This document shows positions 39,441 to 48,087 of a stretch of 64,000 nt of DNA, one piece after another. The stretch's first letter is position 1; each line of letters starts with the position of its first letter. The DNA is from Candidatus Binatia bacterium (lineage in GTDB: Bacteria; Desulfobacterota; Binatia; UBA12015): NCBI GenBank assembly GCA_036563615.1, contig DATCMB010000013.1:124001-188000 (forward strand), written 5' to 3'. The notes beneath the pieces are model-generated. The model searched no databases, was not told where the DNA came from, and saw only the letters and a program-made list of their open reading frames with translations. A program made the position numbers and the translations under genes.

Positions 39441-41072
39441 TCAGCCGACGGGCAGCTTCGCGATCAGGTGGCGGACGAGCGGCGGCTCCGTGCCGATGTG
39501 GAAGGCGCGCGCGCGCTCGCTGACGTCGCGGTCGGTCATCGTCATGCGCTCGTGCTGGCGGAGGTGCTCGAGCCAGGACTCGACGAGGAACGACTCCATG
39601 TAGATCCCCGGGCGCGCCGCGTCCGCGAACACCGCCCAGCGCGCGGCGCCGCCGCGACGTCGCATGCGACGCACGATCTGCATCGTGCGCAGGAACTCGT
39701 CCGCGCGCGCGGGATCGATCTGGTACTCGATCGTCACCAGCACTGGACCCTCGTCGTACTCGGCGGCCTGCATCACCTCGGGCGGCGGCCAGGCGATCGA
39801 CGGCGTCAAGTCGATGTGCGCGGTGTCGCGCAGCCGCAGACGCAGGCTGACGAGCATCGCGAGGAACAAGCCGCCGCCCGCGACCTGCAGCGCCAGCGCG
39901 CTGCCGAGGCGGTCGGCGACCACGCCCCACAGCGCGCTGCCGAGCGCGAGCCCGCCCTGCAGCACGAGCAGGTGGAGCGCGAGCGCACGCGCGCGCACCC
40001 ACGACGGCGCGACCGACTGCGTCTCGACGTTGAGGCTCGAGAGCGGCGACATCCACGCGAGCCCGCACGCGATCAGCAACACGCACGCGACCGGGTACGA
40101 CGGTACGAAGCCGAGCAGCACGAGCGCCGCGGAGAAGGCGATGCTCGCGATGTCGACGATGCGATCGGTCGAGAGGCGATGGCGCACGCGCGGCAGCGTG
40201 AACGCACCCAGCACCGCGCCGACGCCGATCGCGCCGAGCAGTCCGCCGTAGCCCGCCGCGTCCTCGCCCATGCGGTGACGCGCGAGCACCGGCAGCAGCG
40301 CCCACAGCGAGCTCGTGAACAGCACGTACATCCCGACGCGGAGCAGGATGCGCTTCAGCGCCGGCGAGTGGCGCATGAAGCGAAGACCCGCGCGGATCGC
40401 GCCGAAGACGTGCTCGCGCGGCAGCGTCGTCGCCATCGGCTCGCGGTGCCAGCGGAACAGCACCCACAGCACGCCGACGTAGGACGCGGCGTTGAGCAGG
40501 AACACCGCGCCCGCGCCCGCGAACGACACCAGCACGCCGCCGACCGCGGGACCGATGGCGCGCGCGAGATTCAGCGACGCCGAGCTCAGCGCGACCGCCG
40601 CCGGCAGCTCGCTGCGCGGCACGAGCTCGAGCGTGATCGCGAGCCAGGCGGGCGCGGTCAGCGCGCTACCGACGCCGAGCGCGAAGGTGAGCCCGAGGAG
40701 CAGCCAGGGATCCTCGTAGCCCTGCAGCGTCAGCACGCCGAGCGTCGCCGCGGAGAGCAGCATCCACGTCTGGCTCGCGAGCAGCAGCCGGCGGCGATCG
40801 ACCATGTCGGCGAGCGCGCCCGCCGGCAGCGCGAGGAAGACGAGCGGCAGGCTCGCCGCGGTCTGCACGAGCGCCGCCATCACCGGCGCCGGCGTGAGCG
40901 AGGTCATCAGCCACACCGCGGCGACGCTCTGCATCCACGTGCCGACGTTCGACGCCAGCGACGCGAACCACAGCGAGCGGAAGAGCGCGCGTCCGAGCGG
41001 CGCCCAGGGCGACGCGGCGGCAGTGGGCTCGGTCGGCAGCGATGGGGCTTCCGCGTTGCGCGCGATCGTCAT
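39441..41072 (-). CDS. MFS transporter with C-terminal ABM-like domain
   Basis: 543 residues. The first 430 or so form a 12-helix MFS exporter of the EntS/MFS_3 type (SLWFASLASNVGTWMQSVAAVWLM, LPAGALADMVDRRRLLL, LNLARAIGPAVGGVL). The last 110 residues form a soluble ferredoxin-like ABM-type domain (GPVLVTIEYQIDPARADEFLRTMQIVRRMRRRGGAARW, ESWLEHLRQHERMTMTDRD). This fusion recurs in the MFS_3 group; the tail may bind substrate. Probably exports a small molecule or siderophore. Divergent from the ABC exporter at 41362. Confidence 0.9.
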   Translation of the reverse strand: MTIARNAEAPSLPTEPTAAASPWAPLGRALFRSLWFASLASNVGTWMQSVAAVWLMTSLTPAPVMAALVQTAASLPLVFLALPAGALADMVDRRRLLLASQTWMLLSAATLGVLTLQGYEDPWLLLGLTFALGVGSALTAPAWLAITLELVPRSELPAAVALSSASLNLARAIGPAVGGVLVSFAGAGAVFLLNAASYVGVLWVLFRWHREPMATTLPREHVFGAIRAGLRFMRHSPALKRILLRVGMYVLFTSSLWALLPVLARHRMGEDAAGYGGLLGAIGVGAVLGAFTLPRVRHRLSTDRIVDIASIAFSAALVLLGFVPSYPVACVLLIACGLAWMSPLSSLNVETQSVAPSWVRARALALHLLVLQGGLALGSALWGVVADRLGSALALQVAGGGLFLAMLVSLRLRLRDTAHIDLTPSIAWPPPEVMQAAEYDEGPVLVTIEYQIDPARADEFLRTMQIVRRMRRRGGAARWAVFADAARPGIYMESFLVESWLEHLRQHERMTMTDRDVSERARAFHIGTEPPLVRHLIAKLPVG

Positions 41073-41361
41073 CGGCGAAGGGTGCGAGGCTGGGCAGCGC
41101 CCGTCGTTCGAGCGTAGCGGATGTCGGCGCCGACGCCCATGCCCCGGGACGTCGCGCGGCGCCTCGCCGTCGGGCGACGCGCACGATCGCTGGGGCCACA
41201 AGGCAAAAATCGAGCGGACGGATGGCGCAGCGGCGGCGCGCGCGAGGCGGGCTTTACATCGCGCCGTCGCAAGGGGAAACTCGCGGCGGCCCGCTTCGCG
41301 AGGAAGAAGCAGCCGTGGAGCTCCCGCACATCAGCACGCCGCGCGACGCGGTATCCCCTCG

Positions 41362-42225
41362 ATGACCGTTCCCTTGCAGACGACGCGGCCGGACGCGCAC
41401 CTCGCCGTGCCGCGCCTCGACGCGGCGTGGCTCGGAGCGCGCGCGCTCGCGCGCCTGCGTGCCGTCCTCGCGCCGGCGAACCGGTCGCTGTTCGTCGAGC
41501 TCGTGCGGATCGGCTTCAAGGTCGCCGACCACAACACGATCGCGGGCGCCTTGTGGAGCCTGGTTGCGCCGTTCGTGATGCTGGTCGCGCTCTACCTCGT
41601 GTTCCGCAACCGCTTCGGCGAGGAGCTGCGCGCCTACCCGCTCTACCTCCTGCTCGGCATCGCGTTCGTCAATTACTTCGTCACCGCGACGCGCTACGTG
41701 ATCGTCGTCCTGCACACGAACCGCGCGCTGCTGCTCAACACCACCGTGCCGCGCGAGACCGTGATCCTCGCCCAGGTCGCGTTCCACGGCTACAAGCTGC
41801 TCGTCGAGCTCGTGCTGTGCACGCTGCTCGCGGCCTACTACGGCACGTTCACCTGGACGGGACTCGCCGGCGCGATTCCGCTCGTGCTCGGCTTCGTCGC
41901 GCTCGTCACCGGCGTCGGCATGCTGGGCGCCGTCGTGCACAGCTTCGCGCGCGACATCGACCACATCTGGACGCTGGTGTCGCGGCTGCTGCTCTTCGTC
42001 ACGCCGGTGTTCTACGGCCTCGACAGCCTGTCGCCGCTCGCGCGCTTTCTCGTCTACTGGCTGAACCCGCTGACGCCGTTCCTGGTCGCGCTGCGCGGCT
42101 TGCTCATCGGTCCGCCCGCGCACCCCGCGGTCTATGCGCACGCGATGGGGATCGGGGTCGGCGTTCTGCTGCTCGGCTACGTGGCGTACCTCTTCGTCGA
42201 AGGCGCTGCGCTGGAGCGGACGTGA
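41362..42225 (+). CDS. ABC-2 type permease for polysaccharide/O-antigen export
   Basis: 287 residues with six predicted membrane helices. An amphipathic N-terminus (ELVRIGFKVADHNTIAGALWSLVAPFVMLVALYLVF) and the central PRETVILAQVAFHGYKLLVEL segment match Wzm/TagG/KpsM-type permeases, and GLDSLSPLARFLVYWLNPLTPFLVALR is the conserved last part. It forms the channel for a glycan or glycolipid with the ATPase encoded next (4-bp overlap). No glycosyltransferases are in view, so the glycan is unknown. Confidence 0.88.
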   Translation: MTVPLQTTRPDAHLAVPRLDAAWLGARALARLRAVLAPANRSLFVELVRIGFKVADHNTIAGALWSLVAPFVMLVALYLVFRNRFGEELRAYPLYLLLGIAFVNYFVTATRYVIVVLHTNRALLLNTTVPRETVILAQVAFHGYKLLVELVLCTLLAAYYGTFTWTGLAGAIPLVLGFVALVTGVGMLGAVVHSFARDIDHIWTLVSRLLLFVTPVFYGLDSLSPLARFLVYWLNPLTPFLVALRGLLIGPPAHPAVYAHAMGIGVGVLLLGYVAYLFVEGAALERT

Positions 42226-43013
42226 GCGAGATCTGCGTCCGCGTCGAGCACGTGGGCAAGCGCTTTCTCGTCCCGCGCACGCAACGGACCGCGCTGCGTG
42301 CGCTGCGCGCGCTGCTGCGCGGTGAGGGGCTGCGCGACGAGCTCTGGGTGCTGCGCGACGTGAGCTTCGAGATCGCGGCCGGCACCTGCACGGCGCTGAT
42401 CGGGCGCAACGGCTCGGGCAAGACGACGCTGCTGCGGATGTTGTCGGGCATCATCGAGCCCAGCACCGGGACGCTCGACGTGCGCTTCAGGCCGCGACCG
42501 CTGTTCAGCACGTCGGTCGGCTTCGTCAGCGAGCTGTCGGTCGCGGACAACGTGTACTTCTTCGGCGCCATCCACGGCATGACGCGCGCCGAGCTCGCGC
42601 CGCGCCACGCGGAGATCGTGCGCCGCGCGGGGATCGAGCATCTGACGCACGCGCCGCTCAAGGATCTGTCGCTCGGGCAGGTGCAGCGCCTCGCGCTCAG
42701 CGTCTTCTCCGAAACGCCGGACCGCTTCCTGATCTTCGACGAGGTGCTGGGCAACGTCGACCGCGCCTGGGCGCGCCGCGCCGACCGCTACTTCCGCGAC
42801 CTCATCGACTCGGGCCGCACCGTCGTCATGACGTCGCACGACCCCGAGCTGCTGCGCGCGTACTGCGCCCGCGCGATCTGGATCGACGCGGGACGCGTGC
42901 GCGCGGACGGGCCGTTCGAGGAGGTCATGCGCGAGTACGAGCGCGAGTGCGACGCCGAGGAATCGCTCGGCATCGCGAGCCGCAAGGACGTCGCCGAGCC
43001 GCCGGCCGCCTGA
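42222..43013 (+). CDS. ABC transporter ATP-binding protein (Wzt/TagH-like)
   Basis: 263 residues from a GTG overlapping the permease stop (GTGA). Walker A LIGRNGSGKTTLLRML, Q-loop region, signature LSLGQVQRLALSV (first residues altered from LSGGQ), Walker B FLIFDEVLGNVD and switch TSHDPELLR. Short relative to Wzt, lacking the C-terminal carbohydrate-binding domain, hence a Wzt-N/TagH/KpsT-like type. Powers glycan export with the preceding permease. Confidence 0.9.
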   Translation: MSEICVRVEHVGKRFLVPRTQRTALRALRALLRGEGLRDELWVLRDVSFEIAAGTCTALIGRNGSGKTTLLRMLSGIIEPSTGTLDVRFRPRPLFSTSVGFVSELSVADNVYFFGAIHGMTRAELAPRHAEIVRRAGIEHLTHAPLKDLSLGQVQRLALSVFSETPDRFLIFDEVLGNVDRAWARRADRYFRDLIDSGRTVVMTSHDPELLRAYCARAIWIDAGRVRADGPFEEVMREYERECDAEESLGIASRKDVAEPPAA

Positions 43014-43303
43014 GCGCGAGCGCGCTCCAGCGGGCGCGCCATCACGTGCTCGGGAGTGCGGCGCATCATCGCCGAACGCGTTGCGAAACGCGCTCGATGC
43101 GTCGCTGCGCATTGTCGCGCGACGTGAACGGCTCTTGCTTGTTTCACTCCTACGATGCTCGCATCCGGGAACGACCGACGTCGTCCGTCAACGTGGGCGC
43201 GAGCTCACGGGCACGACACCGCGCGCCGTCCATCGGTGATCTTCGGACACGCGAATACACATCGAGGCACGTCGTCAACACTGATTGACGCGCGACTGCC
43301 GCG

Positions 43304-43510
43304 ATGATGACCCAGATCCCATTCGACCTTTCAGCCTTCGCACGCGCGCACGGCTACGAGCAGGTGACGTGTCCTGACTGCGACGGGACGCCCAGCGACA
43401 CACCGTGTCCGAACTGCGGCGGCAGCGGACGGCTGTGGACGAGCCCGCGCGGCTCGCTGTCGGACACCGGCCTCGCCCGCCTGCGCGAGATCCTCGAAAC
43501 AGGGCGCTGA
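43304..43510 (+). CDS. Zinc-ribbon micro-protein with DnaJ-like CxxCxG motifs
   Basis: 68 residues. Two four-Cys halves, CPDCDG and CPNCGGSG, sit 8 residues apart and resemble one zinc centre of DnaJ or a CxxCxGxG ribbon. Start is one of two adjacent ATG codons (43304 or 43307). No signal peptide. The 290-base gap before it (43014-43303) holds no clear promoter. Function unknown; a protein- or RNA-binding role would be typical. Confidence 0.65.
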   Translation: MMTQIPFDLSAFARAHGYEQVTCPDCDGTPSDTPCPNCGGSGRLWTSPRGSLSDTGLARLREILETGR

Positions 43511-43622
43511 CGAAACGACAGCTCGACCGACGCTTGACGCGTGAGCCGGGTCACACGTGCGCTCGGCTCTGACGCTCGGCGTGCGTGCATCGCACGCCAT
43601 CGCGAGCCCGACGTCGAGTGCG

Positions 43623-44867
43623 CTAGGGATCGACGGCGCGCGCTCGGCGACCGTCGCGCTCGGGTCGTGCTGGGGTCGTGCTGGGATCGCGCTCAGTCCG
43701 ACCAGGCGCGGTCCGGGGGGTCGACGCCGTACAGGTGGCCGCGTTTTCCCACAGCACTTTGCGCTGCACCTCGGACGGGTGCGCGCCGTAGGCGGCGTCG
43801 ATCTTCTCGCGCACGTTGCCGTACAGGCAGACCGGGTGCGGGTAGTCGGTCTCGAACAGCACGTTGTCGACCCCCACGACGTCGAGCACACGCTGTGGCG
43901 CGACCTCCTCGAAGAAGGCGCACACCGAGACTTGACGGTGGAAGTACTCGCTCGGGCGCAGCTCGTACTCCGGCCGCTCGGTCGCGACGCGCGAGTAGCC
44001 GAAGCCGTAGTCGAGCGATTCGAGCATGAACAACACCCAGCCCATGCCGCTCTCGACCGACACGAAGCGAACCGTCGGATGGCGCGGCAGCACTCCCGAC
44101 ATCAGCAGGTCGGTGAGCTGGATCGCGTTCTTGAAGAACAGCGTCGTGGTCGAGCGCACGACCGTCGGACCGACGCCGTGCGCGGCGAGACGCTCGATCG
44201 CGAACTCGTCGCTGAAGTTCGCCGAGCCGAGGTGCAAGCTCACCGGCAGCCCGGTCTCCTCCGCCGCGTGCCACAGCGGATCCCAGTGACGGTCGCCGAG
44301 GTACGGCAGGCGGTACGCCTGCGGCTCGCCGGTGAACAGGATCGCCCTGTGCCCGAGCGCGGCGCAGCGGCGAACTTCGGCGGCCGCTGCGTCGACGTCC
44401 CAGAACGGCGTCGCCATCACCGGGATGAAGCGGCGGCGGTCGGCGGCGCACCACTCGATCAGCCAGTCGTTGTAGGCGCGCACGCACTCGAGCATGAGCG
44501 CCGGATCCTCGAGACCGAGGAAGCTCTCGTTCCCGAAGCCGCCGATGTTCGGGTAGATCGCGCACGCCCAGATGCCGACCTCGTCGAGGTAGGCGAGCCG
44601 GGCGCGCGCGTCGTAGGCGGCCGCGGGCACCTCGTCCATGTTGCGCGGCGCCGCAGGAAACGGCTCCGGCCAGCCGGCGACCGCGGTATGGCCGACCGGC
44701 ACGACGCGCTCGGTGCGGCCGAAGCGCCAGTGGTCGACGCCGTGCTCGTCACGCACCAAGTGGGGCACACGATCACCCCACTTGCGCGACACGCGGGTGG
44801 TCCATACGTCGCCGGGCTCGGTGACGTGCGTGTCGCAGTCGATCACCCAATCGCCGACGTGCGCCAT
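43623..44867 (-). CDS. Amidohydrolase family (ACMSD-like) metal-dependent hydrolase, C-terminus frameshifted
   Basis: 414 residues as read. VIDCDTHVTEPGDVW is the first metal motif of the amidohydrolase-2/ACMSD group; SLHLGSANF, SVESGMGWVLFMLESLDYGF and NVLFETDYPHPVCLYGN supply the remaining ligands. Members decarboxylate or hydrolyse aromatic or heterocyclic acids. The normal family ending (LWENAxxLYG) breaks after KVLWENAA: the residues GHLYGVDPPDRAW continue in the next frame and stop at 43693. A single-base loss near 43750 is the simplest explanation, so the last 45 residues shown in this frame are probably not native. Confidence 0.85.
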   Translation of the reverse strand: MAHVGDWVIDCDTHVTEPGDVWTTRVSRKWGDRVPHLVRDEHGVDHWRFGRTERVVPVGHTAVAGWPEPFPAAPRNMDEVPAAAYDARARLAYLDEVGIWACAIYPNIGGFGNESFLGLEDPALMLECVRAYNDWLIEWCAADRRRFIPVMATPFWDVDAAAAEVRRCAALGHRAILFTGEPQAYRLPYLGDRHWDPLWHAAEETGLPVSLHLGSANFSDEFAIERLAAHGVGPTVVRSTTTLFFKNAIQLTDLLMSGVLPRHPTVRFVSVESGMGWVLFMLESLDYGFGYSRVATERPEYELRPSEYFHRQVSVCAFFEEVAPQRVLDVVGVDNVLFETDYPHPVCLYGNVREKIDAAYGAHPSEVQRKVLWENAATCTASTPRTAPGRTERDPSTTPARPERDGRRARAVDP

Positions 44868-45053
44868 GCGACCACGCTTTTCGCCAACGTCGCGGACGGG
44901 TCAACCCGGATCCGGTCGAAGCCTAAACAAAGCGCCCGAACGAGCCGAATTCGGGCAAATATGGACGGAGCTTCGTACGCCAAAGCTCGTACGACGAACG
45001 CACGAAGGTTGTTGCTTCGACCTCGAATCCATAAGCGTAGTTGGACAGGACTC

Positions 45054-45078
45054 CGTGCGAGCATCGGAAGCTCGCACG
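45054..45078. promoter_or_regulatory. Perfect 9-bp inverted repeat in the leader of the AT-hook gene
   Basis: CGTGCGAGC-ATCGGAA-GCTCGCACG ends 20 bases before the start codon at 45099. It could be an operator or a leader hairpin. A second palindrome, GCCCGAA...TTCGGGC, lies about 110 bases further upstream. Confidence 0.5.
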
Positions 45079-45098
45079 TTCAGCGAGGAAGGCGACGT

Positions 45099-45620
45099 AT
45101 GCCGCGTGGTCGGAAGAGGGACTTCTTGGGATCGGTTCGCGCACAGGCCGCGAAGGTCGTGCAGCAGCTCGAGCGTCGCATCGAGCAGCTGCAGGCGGAG
45201 ATCGCCGAAATGCGGGCGCAGGCGGATTCCTGGCGCCAGGTGTTCGGCGGTAGCGCGCCGCGCCGCGGGCGCCCGCCGGGCCGCACGAGCGGACGTTCGG
45301 GCGGCAAGCGTCTCGATTGGAACGAGGTCCTTCGCTTCGTGCCCAAGCGCTTCGGCGTCGAGGACGTGATGAAGCACCCGGGCGCCGCCGCGAAGGGACG
45401 CGCTCAGGTCTACCCCGCCCTGAACCGCTGGGAGAACGCGAAGCTCATCCGCCGGGTCGGCAAGGGCGTGTACGAGAAGGTCGAGGAGGGCGGCGAGCAG
45501 CGCGAGCCGCGCGCGAAGCGTGGCGCCGGCAAGAAGCGCTCGGTCGCGCGCCGACCGCGGGCCGGCAAGAAGGCCGCCGCGGCGCGCAAGAAGGCCGACG
45601 AGACCGCCGAGAGCGCTTGA
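45099..45620 (+). CDS. Small coiled-coil protein with AT-hook and Lys-rich tail, probable DNA-binding
   Basis: 173 residues from an ATG preceded by GAGGAAGG. Basic N-terminus, a coiled coil (about residues 12-46, VRAQAAKVVQQLERRIEQLQAEIAEMRAQA), then RRGRPPGR, an AT-hook core, a folded segment (DWNEVLRFVPKRFGVEDVMKHPGAAAKGRAQVYPALNRWENAKLIRRVGKGVYEKV) reminiscent of a winged helix, and a histone-like tail rich in KK/AR. Probably a nucleoid or transcription protein that binds AT-rich sites in this GC-rich genome. The palindromes in its leader hint at self-regulation. Bounded downstream by a long hairpin. Confidence 0.7.
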   Translation: MPRGRKRDFLGSVRAQAAKVVQQLERRIEQLQAEIAEMRAQADSWRQVFGGSAPRRGRPPGRTSGRSGGKRLDWNEVLRFVPKRFGVEDVMKHPGAAAKGRAQVYPALNRWENAKLIRRVGKGVYEKVEEGGEQREPRAKRGAGKKRSVARRPRAGKKAAAARKKADETAESA

Positions 45621-45627
45621 CGACCGA

Positions 45628-45678
45628 CGCGCGACCGGCGCGGCGCGGAAGCGAAGCTTTTGCAGCGCCGGTCGCGCG
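45628..45678 (+). terminator. Long perfect stem-loop
   Basis: A perfect 14-bp arm (CGCGCGACCGGCGC) with a 23-base loop containing CTTTT follows the AT-hook gene by 7 bases; a small GACTT-GAA-AAGTC hairpin comes right after. Candidate terminator. Confidence 0.5.
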
Positions 45679-45798
45679 ACTTGAAAAGTCGGGAAGCCGC
45701 GCTCGCGTCGAAAGGCGCGACGCGCGACCGCGCGCCGGTGTCCGCTCGCGTCCGAGGGCGTCGTCGCGTCTGGCACGTCGACTGCTGCCGCTTCGGGC

Positions 45799-46815
45799 GT
45801 GACCAGCACCAACCGACGGCTCGTGACCGCGGGGCTCGCCGCCGCGGGGCTGTACACGGCGCGACGGCTCTTCCTCGCGCCGCGACGCTTCGACTTCCGC
45901 GGAGCGGCGACGCTCGTCACCGGCGGCTCGCGCGGGCTCGGTCTGGTGCTCGCGCGCGAGCTCGGCGCGCGCGGCGCGCGCGTCGCGATCTGCGCGCGCG
46001 ACCGCGACGAGCTCGAGCGCGCCGAGCAGGATCTCGCCGGGCGCGGCTACGAGGTCCTCGCCCTGCCCTGCGACGTCACCGACCGCGAGCAGGTCGACGA
46101 CATGATCGCGCGCGTCCTCACCGCCTGGGGACGCCTCGACGTGCTGATCAACAACGCGGGCGAGATCGAGGTCGGCCCGCTCGAGGAGATGACGCTCGAG
46201 GACTTCGAGCATCAGCTCGCGATCCACTTCTGGGCGCACCTCTACACGACGCTCGCGGTGCTGCCCGAGATGCAGCGGCGACGTCGCGGACGGATCGTCA
46301 ACGTCACCTCGATCGGCGGCAAGCTGAGCGTGCCGCACCTCGCGCCGTACAGCGCGGCGAAGCACGCGAGCGTCGGGCTCTCGCGCGCGCTGCGGATCGA
46401 GCTCGCGCGATACGGCATCGTCGTGACCACCGTCGCGCCCGGACTGATGCGCACCGGCAGCCCGGTGCACGCCGACTTCAAGGGCCAGCACCGCAAGGAG
46501 TACGCGTGGTTCAGCATCGGCGACTCGCTGCCGCTGCTCACGACGAGCGCCGAGAGCGCCGCGCGTCAGATCCTGCGCGCGTGCCGGCGCGGTGATGCCG
46601 AGGTCGTGCTGACGCTGCCCGCGAAGATCGCGGCGGTGTCGCAGTCGCTGTTTCCCGGCTTGACGAGTGACGTGCTGTCGCTGGTCAACCGCCTGCTGCC
46701 CGGTCCGGGCGGCATCGGACGCGCGCGCGCCGAGGGACGCGAGAGCCAGTCCGCGCTCTCGCCGTCGCTGCTCACCGCGCTCGGCGACGCGGCCGCAGCG
46801 CGCAACAACCAGTAG
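45799..46815 (+). CDS. SDR family NAD(P)-dependent oxidoreductase, membrane-anchored type
   Basis: 338 residues from a GTG. A short N-terminal hydrophobic segment ([21 protein letters not shown]) precedes the Rossmann fold: [33 protein letters not shown], and catalytic [20 protein letters not shown] (Ser, Tyr, Lys). The C-terminal extension ([32 protein letters not shown]) resembles the DUF1206/dehydrogenase-with-ketoreductase tail of similar bacterial proteins. Substrate unknown. Confidence 0.9.
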   Translation: MTSTNRRLVTAGLAAAGLYTARRLFLAPRRFDFRGAATLVTGGSRGLGLVLARELGARGARVAICARDRDELERAEQDLAGRGYEVLALPCDVTDREQVDDMIARVLTAWGRLDVLINNAGEIEVGPLEEMTLEDFEHQLAIHFWAHLYTTLAVLPEMQRRRRGRIVNVTSIGGKLSVPHLAPYSAAKHASVGLSRALRIELARYGIVVTTVAPGLMRTGSPVHADFKGQHRKEYAWFSIGDSLPLLTTSAESAARQILRACRRGDAEVVLTLPAKIAAVSQSLFPGLTSDVLSLVNRLLPGPGGIGRARAEGRESQSALSPSLLTALGDAAAARNNQ

Positions 46816-46925
46816 GGCAGCGCTGCGCGCCACGCGGAGGCCGCGCGCCTACGGTGTGCCCCAACGGCGCGCGCGCGAGAGCACGACGGACCGCCCTCGC
46901 GCCGCGCGCGCCGACCGGCTGCGAC

Positions 46926-47894
46926 TCACCCCAGCACGGACTTCACGAACTCGACCTGCCTCCGGTGCGCCGCCTGCGCGAGCTTGCACGGGAACGCGTT
47001 GAAGGCGTGGATGCCGCCGGGGAAGATCGCGAGCTCCGCGCGATTGCCCGCGGCGAGCCAGCGTCCGTGCATGAACAGGCTGTCGTCGAGCAGCGGGTCG
47101 AGCGTGCCGACGGTGAACAGCGCGGGCGGCATCCCACGCAAATCGGCACGGAGCGGCGACACGTCCGGATCGGCGCGCCGCTCGCGCGGCACGAACTGGT
47201 CGGTGAACCACTCGATGATCGGCGTGTTGAGGATGAGGTTGCGCTCGCCCCAGTTGCGCACGCTCGGCGTGAACGTCAGGTCGTACGCGCCGTAGACCAG
47301 GTTCGCGCCGACGAAGCCCGTCGCACCGCGACGGTCGCGCAGCCGCAGCAGCGTCACCGCCGAGAGGTGCGCGCCCGCCGACTCGCCGCCGATCAGCAGC
47401 CGATCGCTGCCGAGCTCGGCGCGCGCGTGCTCGAGCAGCCAGAGCGCCGCCGCCTCGCAGTCGTCCGGACCGGCCGGATACGGATGCTCGGGCGCGAGCC
47501 GGTACTCGACGCTCACCACCGCGAGCTCGCAGTCGTCGGCGAGCGCCAGCAGCAGCGGGTCCTGATGGTGCGCGCCGCCGAGCGTCCAGCCGCCGCCGTG
47601 GATGTGGAAGTAGACGCCGCGCGGCTCGTTGCGCGCAAAGACGCGCAGCTTGAGCGGTCCCGCGGGACCTCGGATCTCACGCTCGGTCGCGAGCGGTGAG
47701 AGCTGCAGCGGCGGGAACGGTCCCTTGCCCTCCTCGCGCTCGCGCCGCACCTCCACCGGGTCGCGCGTGTTCAGCGGCGGAAACGCGGCGAGCGTCTGCT
47801 CGATCAGGTCGTTGAGCTGCCGCGTCTCCTCGTCGATCGAGGCCGGATCGAAGGCCGCGGGCGAAAGGGCGTACCACATCTGGTTCGTCGTCAT
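46926..47894 (-). CDS. HSL-type alpha/beta hydrolase (esterase/lipase)
   Basis: 322 residues. Oxyanion hole HIHGGGWTLGGAHHQDP and nucleophile GGESAGAHLSAV identify the hormone-sensitive-lipase group; the acid and His lie in GTLDPLLDDS and GGIHAFNAFP. No signal peptide. Probably hydrolyses short esters. Divergent from selC with 37 bp between. Confidence 0.93.
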   Translation of the reverse strand: MTTNQMWYALSPAAFDPASIDEETRQLNDLIEQTLAAFPPLNTRDPVEVRREREEGKGPFPPLQLSPLATEREIRGPAGPLKLRVFARNEPRGVYFHIHGGGWTLGGAHHQDPLLLALADDCELAVVSVEYRLAPEHPYPAGPDDCEAAALWLLEHARAELGSDRLLIGGESAGAHLSAVTLLRLRDRRGATGFVGANLVYGAYDLTFTPSVRNWGERNLILNTPIIEWFTDQFVPRERRADPDVSPLRADLRGMPPALFTVGTLDPLLDDSLFMHGRWLAAGNRAELAIFPGGIHAFNAFPCKLAQAAHRRQVEFVKSVLG

Positions 47895-47931
47895 ATCGGC
47901 TCCGAGCGTGTATCACGTTCCCCGATCTCAC

Positions 47932-48027
47932 GGAGGAGGAACCCGGCCGGTGTCGGGCGCGGTCTTCAAAACCGACTGAGCCCCTTACGTGGGGGCTGGA
48001 TGGTTCGACTCCATCCCTCCTCCGCCA
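47932..48027 (+). tRNA. selC: tRNA-Sec (anticodon TCA, UGA decoding)
   Basis: 96 bases including an encoded CCA. Eight-bp acceptor GGAGGAGG/CCTCCTCC with discriminator G, anticodon loop CTTCAAA with TCA at 47966-47968, a long variable arm (GAGCCCC...GGGGGCT), and a T-loop GGTTCGACTCC. Length, long acceptor and variable arm are specific for selenocysteine tRNA. It implies that the organism inserts Sec; selA, selB and selD are not in the window. Confidence 0.95.
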
Positions 48028-48087
48028 TGGCGCACGCGCCTTGCGCTTGACTTTTTCGTCGCGCGGGCGGCTAAAGGCTGCGCGGCG

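Noticed and set aside
43557..45098. Long open frame continuing upstream of the AT-hook gene
   Set aside because: It is antisense to the amidohydrolase and has no family resemblance; the real start is the ATG at 45099 with its ribosome site.
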